Assembly: GCF_003100395.1 (NCBI RefSeq)
Contig: NZ_CP029210.1
Span: 3,348,001 to 3,412,000 of the forward strand
Direction: 5' to 3'
From: Aquabacterium olei
GTDB taxonomy: Bacteria; Pseudomonadota; Gammaproteobacteria; Burkholderiales; Burkholderiaceae_C
Length of the DNA stretch: 64,000 nt
In this document: in pieces, positions 47,467 through 55,113 of the stretch
Layout of the letters: each line of letters begins with the position of its first letter
Numbering within the stretch: position 1 is the stretch's first letter
Position numbers and translations under genes: made by a program
The notes under the pieces: model-generated
Seen by the model: only the letters and a program-made list of their open reading frames with translations
Told to the model about the DNA's origin: nothing
Database searches by the model: none

Positions 47467-49527
47467 ATGTTTGCCCTGTTTGACGACGCCGGAAAATTCC
47501 AGGCCGGCCGCGTGATGTCCGAAGCCGACAGCTCGATGCAGATCGAGCTGGACAGCGGCAAGCGCGTGAAGGTGAAAGCCGCCAACGTCCTGATCAAGTT
47601 CGCCAAGCCGGCGCCCGCCGAGCTGCTGGCCCAGGCCGCCGCCCAGTCGGCCGACATCGACGTCGATCTGGTGTGGGAAGTGGCGCCCGAAGAGGACTTC
47701 GGCTTCGACGATCTGGCGCGCGAGTACTTCAGTGCCTCGGCCGACGCCGTGCAGCAGGCCGCCATGCTGATGCGCCTGTTCGAAACACCGCACTACTTCC
47801 ACCGCCGCGGCAAGGGCCGCTTCAAGAAGGCGCCGGAAGACATCCTCAAGCAGGCGCTGGCCGCCATCGAGCGCAAGAAGCAGCAGGCTTTGCAGATCGC
47901 GCAGTGGGCCGAGGCGCTGGCCGCCGGCAGCTGCCCGCAGCCGATCAAGGACCAGCTCTACAAGATCCTCTTCAAGCCCGACAAGAACGGCGCCGAGTAC
48001 AAGGCCGTGGTCGAGGCCGCGAAGGCCGCGCAGCGCGCCCCGCTCGACCTGCTGAAGGACGCGGGCGCCATCGACAGCCCCTACCAGTTCCACTTCAAGC
48101 GCTTCCTGTTCGAGCACTTCCCCAAGGGCACGGGCTTCCCGGCGCTCGAAGCGCCGCCGATCACCGACACGCTGCCGCTGGCCGCCGTGCAGGCCTTCTC
48201 GATCGACGACTCGATGACCACCGAGATCGACGACGCGCTGTCGGTGCAGGGCCTGGGCACGGGCACCGTGGTCTACGGCATCCACATCGCGGCGCCGGGC
48301 CTGGCCATCGCCCCGGGCTCGCCGGTCGACGCGCTCGCGCGCGGCCGCATGTCGACCGTCTACATGCCCGGCCACAAGATCACCATGCTGCCCGACGACG
48401 TCGTGCAGACCTACACGCTGATCGAAGGGCGCGACTGCCCGGCCGTGTCGCTGTACGTCACGTTCGACGAGGCCACGCTGGCCGTCCAGGGCAGCGAGAC
48501 CAAGCTGGAGCGCGTGCCCATTGCCGCCAACCTGCGCCACGACCAGCTCGACAGCGTCATCACCGACGCCACGCTGACGGGCGAGGCCCCGGCCGACTAC
48601 GCCTTCGCCCCCGAGCTGGCCTTTGCCTTCCGCCTGGCCAAGCACCTGAAGGCGCAGCGCGAAGTGGTGCGTGGCAAGCCCGAGAACTTCAACCGCCCCG
48701 ACTACACCTTCAAGCTCATCGGCGCCAACGGCGTCAACACCATGAGTGACGGCATCGAGCCCACCGGCACCGAACAGGTGGCCATCGGCACGCGCCAGCG
48801 GGGCTCGGCACTCGACCTGATCGTGGCCGAGGCCATGATCCTGGCCAATAGCACCTGGGGCGGCTGGCTGGCCGAGCTGGGCGTGCCCGGCATCTACCGC
48901 AGCCAGGCCAGCCTGGCGCCCGGCATCAAAGTGCGCATGGGCACCAAGGCGCTGCCGCACGCCGGCATGGGCGTGGCGCAGTACACCTGGGCCACCTCGC
49001 CGCTGCGCCGCTACGTCGACCTGGTCAACCAGTGGCAGATCGTGGCGTGCGCCAAGCATGGCCGCACCGCCGCGCTGGTCGCGCCCTTCAAGCCCAAGGA
49101 TGCCGAGCTGTTTGCCGTGATCTCAGGCTTCGACGGCGCCTACAGCGCCTACAACGGCTTCCAGTCCAGCATGGAACGCTACTGGACGCTGCAATACCTG
49201 CAGCAACAGCAGATCACCGAGCTGGATGCGGCCGTGATGGTCAACGGCCTCGTGCGCGCCGACACGCTGCCGCTGGTGTTCAAGGCCATCGGCGCCGACG
49301 GCCTGCCGCGCCACGCCCGCGTGCGCGTGCGCATCACCGGGCTGGACGCGCTGACGCTGGACGTGCACGCCAGCGTGGTGGCGCGTCTGGACGACAGTGC
49401 CCCCGCCGATGCGGGTGATGCCGAGGCCGACGCGGAAGACGAGCTGGTCGACAATGCCGGGGCCCTGACCCTGGCCATCGACGTGAGCGACGCGGACGCG
49501 CCTGCTGGCGACGCCCCGGCTGCCTGA
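47467..49527 (+). CDS. rnb: RNase II-type exoribonuclease (RNB domain)
   Basis: 686 residues. N-terminal OB-like domains, a central RNB domain with the acidic Mg-binding motif SIDDSMTTEIDDAL (Asp247/Asp248, Asp254/Asp255 region), ATSPLRRYVDLVNQWQI near its end, then an S1-like C-terminal part and an acidic tail. It degrades RNA 3' to 5'. This shorter, divergent RNB type is typical of Burkholderiales; it heads a run with tonB-like, aroE and mtgA. Confidence 0.9.
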   Translation: MFALFDDAGKFQAGRVMSEADSSMQIELDSGKRVKVKAANVLIKFAKPAPAELLAQAAAQSADIDVDLVWEVAPEEDFGFDDLAREYFSASADAVQQAAMLMRLFETPHYFHRRGKGRFKKAPEDILKQALAAIERKKQQALQIAQWAEALAAGSCPQPIKDQLYKILFKPDKNGAEYKAVVEAAKAAQRAPLDLLKDAGAIDSPYQFHFKRFLFEHFPKGTGFPALEAPPITDTLPLAAVQAFSIDDSMTTEIDDALSVQGLGTGTVVYGIHIAAPGLAIAPGSPVDALARGRMSTVYMPGHKITMLPDDVVQTYTLIEGRDCPAVSLYVTFDEATLAVQGSETKLERVPIAANLRHDQLDSVITDATLTGEAPADYAFAPELAFAFRLAKHLKAQREVVRGKPENFNRPDYTFKLIGANGVNTMSDGIEPTGTEQVAIGTRQRGSALDLIVAEAMILANSTWGGWLAELGVPGIYRSQASLAPGIKVRMGTKALPHAGMGVAQYTWATSPLRRYVDLVNQWQIVACAKHGRTAALVAPFKPKDAELFAVISGFDGAYSAYNGFQSSMERYWTLQYLQQQQITELDAAVMVNGLVRADTLPLVFKAIGADGLPRHARVRVRITGLDALTLDVHASVVARLDDSAPADAGDAEADAEDELVDNAGALTLAIDVSDADAPAGDAPAA

Positions 49528-49563
49528 CGGGCCCGGCCCCCCGCACCTCGCCACCTGACGCGC

Positions 49564-50469
49564 ATGCTGAACCGCCTGAAAGCCCTGTGGACCTCGCTGA
49601 GCCTGCTCCAGGTCTGTCTGGGCGTGTCGGTGCTGGTGCATGCAGCGCTGTTCAGCTTCCGTCTGGTCGACCCGGAAGGCTTCAACCGCGTCTTCAAGGA
49701 CACGCCGCTGGAGGTGGTGCTGGTGAACGCGGCCAGCAACGAGGCCCCCACCAAGGCGCAGGCACTGGCCCAGGCCAACCTGGCCGGCGGTGGCGAGGCC
49801 GACCGCGGCCGGGCCACCTCGCCGCTGCCCCCATCGCCCGAGAACACACAGGGCGACGCGGTGGACGACGCGATGCGGATGATCGAGCAGATGCAGCGCG
49901 AGCAGCAGTTGCTGCTGACCCAGGTGCGTCAGGAACTGGCCGCCCTGCCGCCGCCCCAGCCCGACGCCCGCACCGACACCCCGCAGCAGCGCGCCGAGGA
50001 AGAACGCCGCCGCCAGCTCACCCGCCTGCTGGCCGAGATCGAAAAGCGCATCCGCGAAGAGAATGCGCGCCCCAAGAAGCGCTACCTGAGCCCGGCCACG
50101 CTGAAGTCGGCCGACGCGCTGTACTACGCGGCCTTCCGCACCCGGGTGGAGCGCGCGGGCACCGACCACTTCCCCACCGGGCGCAACGGCGAGAAGCTCT
50201 ATGGCGAGCTGGTGATGTTCATCTCGCTGGACCGCCAGGGCCGCGTGATCGACACCGAGGTGCGCACGCCATCGGGCAACCGCCTGCTCGACAAGCGCGC
50301 GGCCGCCATCGTCCGCCAGGCCGGCCCCTTCGGCGCCGTGCCACCCGAAGTCAGCACGGGCCATGACCTGCTGGTGATCTCGTCCCGCTTCCGTTTCACC
50401 CGCGACGCCGGCATGCAGGCCACCACCATGGCCCCCACCGCGCCGACCGAGCCGGCCACCCAGCCCTGA
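49564..50469 (+). CDS. TonB C-terminal domain protein (energy-transducer-like)
   Basis: 301 residues. One N-terminal membrane helix (about 13-33), a periplasmic Ala/Pro stretch and Gln/Glu/Arg-rich coiled coil (about 95-175), and a TonB-like C-terminal domain ([49 protein letters not shown]). No exbB/exbD nearby, so it may be a TolA/TonB-like link rather than the main TonB. Its stop overlaps the aroE start. Confidence 0.87.
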   Translation: MLNRLKALWTSLSLLQVCLGVSVLVHAALFSFRLVDPEGFNRVFKDTPLEVVLVNAASNEAPTKAQALAQANLAGGGEADRGRATSPLPPSPENTQGDAVDDAMRMIEQMQREQQLLLTQVRQELAALPPPQPDARTDTPQQRAEEERRRQLTRLLAEIEKRIREENARPKKRYLSPATLKSADALYYAAFRTRVERAGTDHFPTGRNGEKLYGELVMFISLDRQGRVIDTEVRTPSGNRLLDKRAAAIVRQAGPFGAVPPEVSTGHDLLVISSRFRFTRDAGMQATTMAPTAPTEPATQP

Positions 50470-51344
50470 TGAACCCGATTCCTGCTCAGCCCGCCACCTC
50501 GGCCGACCGCTACGCCGTGGCCGGCAACCCCGTGGCCCACAGCCGGTCGCCCGCCATCCACGCACGCTTTGCCGCGCAGACGGGTCAGGCCGTGGCCTAC
50601 GACCGCCTGCTGTGCCCGCTCGATGCCTTTGCCGACACGGTGCGTGCCTTTGCCGCCAGCGGGGCCAAGGGCGCCAACATCACGGTGCCGTTCAAGTTCG
50701 AGGCGTTTGCGCTGGCCACCCGGCGCACGCCGCGGGCCGAGCTGGCCGAGGCCGCCAACACGCTGCGCTTCGACGCCGACGGCTGGCTGGCCGACAACAC
50801 CGATGGCGTCGGCCTGGTGCGCGACATCACCGTCAACGCGGGCGTGGCGCTGGCCGGCCAGCGTGTGCTGCTGCTGGGCGCGGGGGGCGCCAGTGCCGGC
50901 GTGCTCGGCCCGCTGATCGAGGCTCGCCCGGCCGAGATCGTGATGGCCAACCGCACCGTGGCCAAGGCCGAAGCCATCGTGGCCCGCCATGCCGACTGGG
51001 CCGCGCAGCATGGCGTGCGCCTGGCCGCCCGCGGGCTCGATGACGCTGGCGCCGCCTTCGACGTCTTCATCAACGGCACCGCCGCCAGCCTGGCCGGCAG
51101 CGGTGTGCCCGTGAGCGCGGCCGTGCTGCGCCCCGGCACGCTGGCCGTCGACATGATGTACGGCCCGGCGGCCCGCCCTTTCCTCGACTGGGTGCGCGCG
51201 CACGGCGGCGAGCCGCGCGACGGCCTGGGCATGCTGGTGGAGCAGGCGGCCGAAAGCTTCTTCCTGTGGCGCGGCGTGCGCCCTGACACCGCGCCCGTGC
51301 TGGCCGCGCTGCGTGCCGAGGTCGACGCCCCCCCCGGCCACTGA
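50469..51344 (+). CDS. aroE: Shikimate dehydrogenase (NADP+)
   Basis: 291 residues. Shikimate-binding [21 protein letters not shown] and [13 protein letters not shown] with catalytic Lys, [10 protein letters not shown], and the nucleotide motif [16 protein letters not shown] followed by NRTVAKAE. It reduces 3-dehydroshikimate on the way to aromatic amino acids. The ATG overlaps the previous stop (ATGA). Confidence 0.95.
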   Translation: MNPIPAQPATSADRYAVAGNPVAHSRSPAIHARFAAQTGQAVAYDRLLCPLDAFADTVRAFAASGAKGANITVPFKFEAFALATRRTPRAELAEAANTLRFDADGWLADNTDGVGLVRDITVNAGVALAGQRVLLLGAGGASAGVLGPLIEARPAEIVMANRTVAKAEAIVARHADWAAQHGVRLAARGLDDAGAAFDVFINGTAASLAGSGVPVSAAVLRPGTLAVDMMYGPAARPFLDWVRAHGGEPRDGLGMLVEQAAESFFLWRGVRPDTAPVLAALRAEVDAPPGH

Positions 51345-51380
51345 GCCCCCTCCCACGACCTACCCCGGAGCCTTGTCGCG

Positions 51381-52178
51381 ATGCGCGCAGTCTGGCGAAT
51401 CGTCCTCCTCACCCTGCTGTGCGGCCTGGCCCTGCAGCTCTGTTTTCTGGCGCGCATCGCGCTGATGACGGTGGTCAACCCGCAGTCGACCGCGTTCCAG
51501 CGCAGCGAGGCCGCCCGCATCCTGTTCAGCCAGGGGCGACTGCCCTGGAGCCAGGCGTGGCGCGACGACGACCAGATCGCCAGCCACCTCAAGCGCGCCG
51601 TGATCGCATCGGAGGACGCGAACTTCGTGGACCACGGCGGCGTGGAATGGGACGCGCTGGAAAAGGCGTGGCACAAGAACACCCGGGCGCAGGAGCGCAC
51701 GGAGAAGCTGCGGGCCGCCGCACAGGCCCGCTACGAACGCGCGGTGGAACGCGCGCAGCGGCGCGGGCGCACGCCGCCTCCGCCGCCCAACGCCCTGACG
51801 GCCACACCCAAGGTCATCGGCGGCTCCACCATCACGCAGCAGCTGGCCAAGAACCTCTTTCTCAGCAGCGAGCGCAGCTTCCTGCGCAAGGGACAGGAGT
51901 TCGCCATCACCTTCATGCTCGAAGGCCTGCTGAGCAAGGAGCGCATCCTCACCATCTACCTGAACAACGTGGAGTGGGGCGAAGGCCTGTTCGGCGCGCA
52001 GGCGGCCGCACGGCACTACTTCCGCGTGGATGCCGGCCAGCTGGCGCCCCTGCAGGCCGCCCGCCTGGCGGTGATGCTGCCCGCCCCGAAACGCTTTGAG
52101 AAGCAGCCCGCGTCGGGCTACCTGGTGGGGCGCGCCGGCACGATTGCCGCGCGCATGGGCGGCGTCGAGCTGCCCTGA
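51381..52178 (+). CDS. mtgA: Monofunctional peptidoglycan glycosyltransferase
   Basis: 265 residues. N-terminal membrane helix (about 5-28); glycosyltransferase family 51 motifs EDANFVDHGGVEWDAL (catalytic Glu78), GGSTITQQLAKNLFLSSERSFLRKGQE and the second-Glu region ILTIYLNNVEWGEGLFGAQAAARHYF. It polymerises lipid II into glycan strands. An insertion rich in Arg/Pro (about 103-135, EKLRAAAQARYERAVERAQRRG) extends the loop before GGSTITQQ. Last gene of the rnb run. Confidence 0.93.
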   Translation: MRAVWRIVLLTLLCGLALQLCFLARIALMTVVNPQSTAFQRSEAARILFSQGRLPWSQAWRDDDQIASHLKRAVIASEDANFVDHGGVEWDALEKAWHKNTRAQERTEKLRAAAQARYERAVERAQRRGRTPPPPPNALTATPKVIGGSTITQQLAKNLFLSSERSFLRKGQEFAITFMLEGLLSKERILTIYLNNVEWGEGLFGAQAAARHYFRVDAGQLAPLQAARLAVMLPAPKRFEKQPASGYLVGRAGTIAARMGGVELP

Positions 52179-52210
52179 TCAGCGCGGCGGCGCGCAGCCC
52201 AGAAACGACC

Positions 52211-52230
52211 ACGCCGCCCGAGGGCGGCGT
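52211..52230. terminator. GC-rich hairpin between convergent mtgA and rhlE
   Basis: ACGCCGCCC and GGGCGGCGT form a 9-bp perfect stem with a 2-nt loop in the 78-bp convergent gap. Neither side has a clear U run, so it may be a mRNA-end-protecting hairpin or a weak terminator. Confidence 0.5.
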
Positions 52231-52256
52231 GACACAGCGCAGCGGCTCAGCGGGAA

Positions 52257-53807
52257 TCAGCGCCGGGCCGTGCCCGAGCCACCCAGCAGCATCGCAACCT
52301 TGCGCTTGGGCTTGATGAAGCGCGACAGACCGTTGCCCGCCGCCGGCACGGCGGCGTCGCCCTTTTCCCACGCCGGTGCGGCATCGGGTGTCGTCGGTTC
52401 GTAGGGCTTGTCGAAGAACGGGTCGGACGGCGCACGACGCGGGGACGACGACATGGGCCGCGGCGCACGGGCTTCGCGCGGCGCACCGCGGCCGAAACCC
52501 TCGTCCGGGCGGCTGTCGCCCTCGTCACGGCGCTCGCGGCGGTAGCCACCCCGGTCACCGTAGCCACGGCGCTCGAGCTCGAATGCCTCGACGTCCGGCT
52601 TCTTCTTGATCAGCTTCTCGATGTCGGCCATCAGGCGCGCATCGGCCCCCGTGACCAGCGACACCGCCAGGCCCGACGCGCCGGCACGGCCCGTGCGGCC
52701 GATGCGGTGCACGTAGTCTTCGGCGTTGAAGGGGATGTCGTAGTTGAACACCGCCGGCAGCGCCGCGATGTCGATGCCGCGGGCAGCCACGTCGGTGGCC
52801 ACCAGCAGGTCCATCTCGCCGGCCTTGAAGGCCGCGAGGGCTTTCAGGCGCTCGTCCTGCGACTTGTCGCCGTGCAGCGCTGCGGTCTTCAGGCCGTCGC
52901 GTTCGAAAGCACGGGCCAGGCGACCGGCGCCGATCTTCGAGTTCACGAAGACGATGGACTGGTTGATGTTGCGGTCGCGCAGGATCTGGCGGATCACCGC
53001 GCGCTTGTCGTCTTCATCGACCTTGTAAAAGCGCTGTTCGACGTTGGTGGCCGTCGCGTTCGGGCGCGCCACCTCGACCAGCACCGGGTCCTGCAGGTAG
53101 CTCTGCGCCAGCTTCTTGATCTCGGTCGAGAATGTGGCCGAGAACAGCAGCGTCTGGCGCTGCTTGGGCAGGTAGCTCAGGATGCGCTGCAGGTCGGGCA
53201 GGAAGCCGATGTCCAGCATGCGGTCGGCCTCGTCGAGCACGACGTACTCGACCTGGCCGAGGTTGCAGTTCTTGGCCTCGATGTGGTCGAGCAGGCGCCC
53301 CGGCGTGGCGATCAGCACCTCGACGCCGCCCTTGAGTTCGGCCGTCTGGGGCTTCATGTCGATGCCACCAAACACCACGGCCACGCGCAGATTGGTCTGC
53401 TTGGCGTAGGCCTTGACGTTGTTGGCGACCTGGTCGGCCAGCTCGCGCGTGGGGGCCAGCACCACGGCGCGCACCGGGTGGCGGGCCGGCGACATGCTGG
53501 CGTTCTCGTGCTTGAGCATCTTCTGCAGCAGCGGGATCGAGAACGCGGCGGTCTTGCCGGTGCCCGTCTGTGCCGCGCCCATGACGTCGCGACCGGCCAG
53601 CACCATCGGGATGGCCTTGGCCTGGATGGGCGTCATCGTCGCGTAGCCCTGCGCCTCGATCGCGCGCAGCAGTTTGGCGTCGAGCGGCAGGGTGTTGAAC
53701 AGGGCGGGGGCCTCGGCCACGGCGGCGGAGGGGGCGGCTTCGGGTGCCGCGGCGACTGCCGGTGCAGCCGGGGCCAGATCGGCCACTTCAGAGGTATTCA
53801 AGGTCAT
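52257..53807 (-). CDS. rhlE: DEAD-box ATP-dependent RNA helicase, RhlE type
   Basis: 516 residues from the ATG at 53807 (MTLNTSEVADL). A 40-residue Ala-rich leader, then all helicase motifs: Q motif, AQTGTGKT (motif I), PTRELADQ, VLDEADRMLD (DEAD box), SATF and HRIGRTGRAG. The C-terminal 110 residues are basic and low in complexity (RRGYGDRGGYRRERRDEG), typical of RhlE RNA-binding tails. Such helicases unwind rRNA precursors and help in the cold and in RNA decay. A 3-codon reading frame overlaps its start (see 53807-53818). Confidence 0.93.
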   Translation of the reverse strand: MTLNTSEVADLAPAAPAVAAAPEAAPSAAVAEAPALFNTLPLDAKLLRAIEAQGYATMTPIQAKAIPMVLAGRDVMGAAQTGTGKTAAFSIPLLQKMLKHENASMSPARHPVRAVVLAPTRELADQVANNVKAYAKQTNLRVAVVFGGIDMKPQTAELKGGVEVLIATPGRLLDHIEAKNCNLGQVEYVVLDEADRMLDIGFLPDLQRILSYLPKQRQTLLFSATFSTEIKKLAQSYLQDPVLVEVARPNATATNVEQRFYKVDEDDKRAVIRQILRDRNINQSIVFVNSKIGAGRLARAFERDGLKTAALHGDKSQDERLKALAAFKAGEMDLLVATDVAARGIDIAALPAVFNYDIPFNAEDYVHRIGRTGRAGASGLAVSLVTGADARLMADIEKLIKKKPDVEAFELERRGYGDRGGYRRERRDEGDSRPDEGFGRGAPREARAPRPMSSSPRRAPSDPFFDKPYEPTTPDAAPAWEKGDAAVPAAGNGLSRFIKPKRKVAMLLGGSGTARR

Positions 53808-53818
53808 CAAGGGACCAT
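53807..53818 (-). other. Three-codon minigene (Met-Val-Pro) overlapping the rhlE start
   Basis: On the minus strand the best Shine-Dalgarno (GGAGG, near 53822-53826) precedes ATG-GTC-CCT-TGA in a frame different from rhlE; the stop and the rhlE ATG overlap as TGATG. The rhlE ATG itself is about 14 nt from the Shine-Dalgarno, too far to be optimal, so rhlE may be translated by coupling. No experimental support is visible. Confidence 0.4.
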
Positions 53819-53888
53819 TATCCTCCTGTTGCTGCTTTTTTGCGCAAATTTGCGATTGCTCCCCCTCCGCCGATCAGGGGAGCCCCTC

Positions 53889-54983
53889 TCAGAAGGTGTA
53901 ACCGACCTGCGTCTGGGCCCCGCCGTGGGCCGCTTCGGCCTGCTCCAGCAGGAGCCGCAGGGCGCCCAGCCCGCTGTAGCGCGCAGCCACACGGTGGGCG
54001 TACGTCCACACGCGGGGGATGTCGTCGAGGTACTGGCGCTTGCCGTCGCGGATGGCCAGGCGCGCGAAGATGCCCAGCACCTTCAGGTGACGCTGCAGGC
54101 CCATCCATTCGAAGTCGCGCCAGAACTCGCCAAAATCGACCGGCACCGGCAGCCCGGCCCGGCGGGCGGCCTCCCAGTAGCGCACGGCGTAATCGATCTG
54201 CACGTCCTCGTCCCACATCACGTAGGCGTCGCGCAGCAGGCTGACCAGGTCGTAGGTGATGGGGCCGTGCACAGCGTCCTGGAAGTCGATCACGCCCGGG
54301 CGCGCCGACGCGTCGGCCGGATCGGCCATCAGGTTGCGGCTGTGGTAATCGCGGTGCACCAGCACGCGGGCCTGGCCGCCCACCTGGGCCTTGATGGTGG
54401 TGAAGATGCGGTCGAGGTGGCCGCGCTGGGTGTCGTCCAGCGTGATGCCGCGCAGTTGCCCCAGATACCACTCAGGGAAGAGGTCCATCTCGCGCTGCAG
54501 CAGTGCGTCGTCGTAGGCGGGCAGCACCCCGGCGGCGTGCACGGCCTGCAGGCGCACCAGTTCTTCAGTGGCGGCGCGGTAGCGCGCACGGTTGCCGGCG
54601 TCCCACGGCTGGTCGGTCACCAGGGTGGACAGCAGGGTGTGGCGGCCCAGGTCGCCCAGCAGCATGAAGCCCCGGGCCTCGTCCCACTCCAGGATGGCGG
54701 GCACGTTGACGAAGCCCCCTGCCAGCAGGCGGTCGACGGCGACAAAGGGGCGGCAGTCTTCCTTGTCGGGCGGCGCGTCCATGATGACGAGCGAGCCCGC
54801 GCCGGCGGCCACGCGGAAATAGCGCCGGAAGCTCGCGTCGGCACTCGCCGGCTGCACCGAGGCGGCGTCCAGACCGTGGCGCGGCCCCACGTCGGCCAGC
54901 CAGGCGGCAAACGCCTGCGCGCGGGCGGGATCGGCCCAGGTGAGGGAGGGCACGGGGGCGGCAGCGGCGGTCGATTCGGACAT
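53889..54983 (-). CDS. amgK: Anomeric N-acetylmuramate/N-acetylglucosamine kinase, AmgK
   Basis: 364 residues from the ATG at 54983 (MSESTAAAAPVP); an upstream Met at 55031 is possible. Aminoglycoside-phosphotransferase fold with the catalytic loop VHRDYHSRNLM (Asp and Asn) and Mg-binding IDFQDAVHGP. AmgK phosphorylates MurNAc at C1 in the cell-wall recycling route of pseudomonads and beta-proteobacteria; MurU, its usual partner directly downstream, is not present here. Divergent from lptD, as in Pseudomonas. Confidence 0.88.
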   Translation of the reverse strand: MSESTAAAAPVPSLTWADPARAQAFAAWLADVGPRHGLDAASVQPASADASFRRYFRVAAGAGSLVIMDAPPDKEDCRPFVAVDRLLAGGFVNVPAILEWDEARGFMLLGDLGRHTLLSTLVTDQPWDAGNRARYRAATEELVRLQAVHAAGVLPAYDDALLQREMDLFPEWYLGQLRGITLDDTQRGHLDRIFTTIKAQVGGQARVLVHRDYHSRNLMADPADASARPGVIDFQDAVHGPITYDLVSLLRDAYVMWDEDVQIDYAVRYWEAARRAGLPVPVDFGEFWRDFEWMGLQRHLKVLGIFARLAIRDGKRQYLDDIPRVWTYAHRVAARYSGLGALRLLLEQAEAAHGGAQTQVGYTF

Positions 54984-55113
54984 GGGGGCGACAGACTGGG
55001 GAAGAGGCCCCGCAAGACGGCGGGGTGACATGAAATAATGGCTGATTTTAGGCAAGGCCGGATCGCAGCCGCGACACGCCCACGCCGCAGCATCCCTGCG
55101 ACCTGATTCCACC

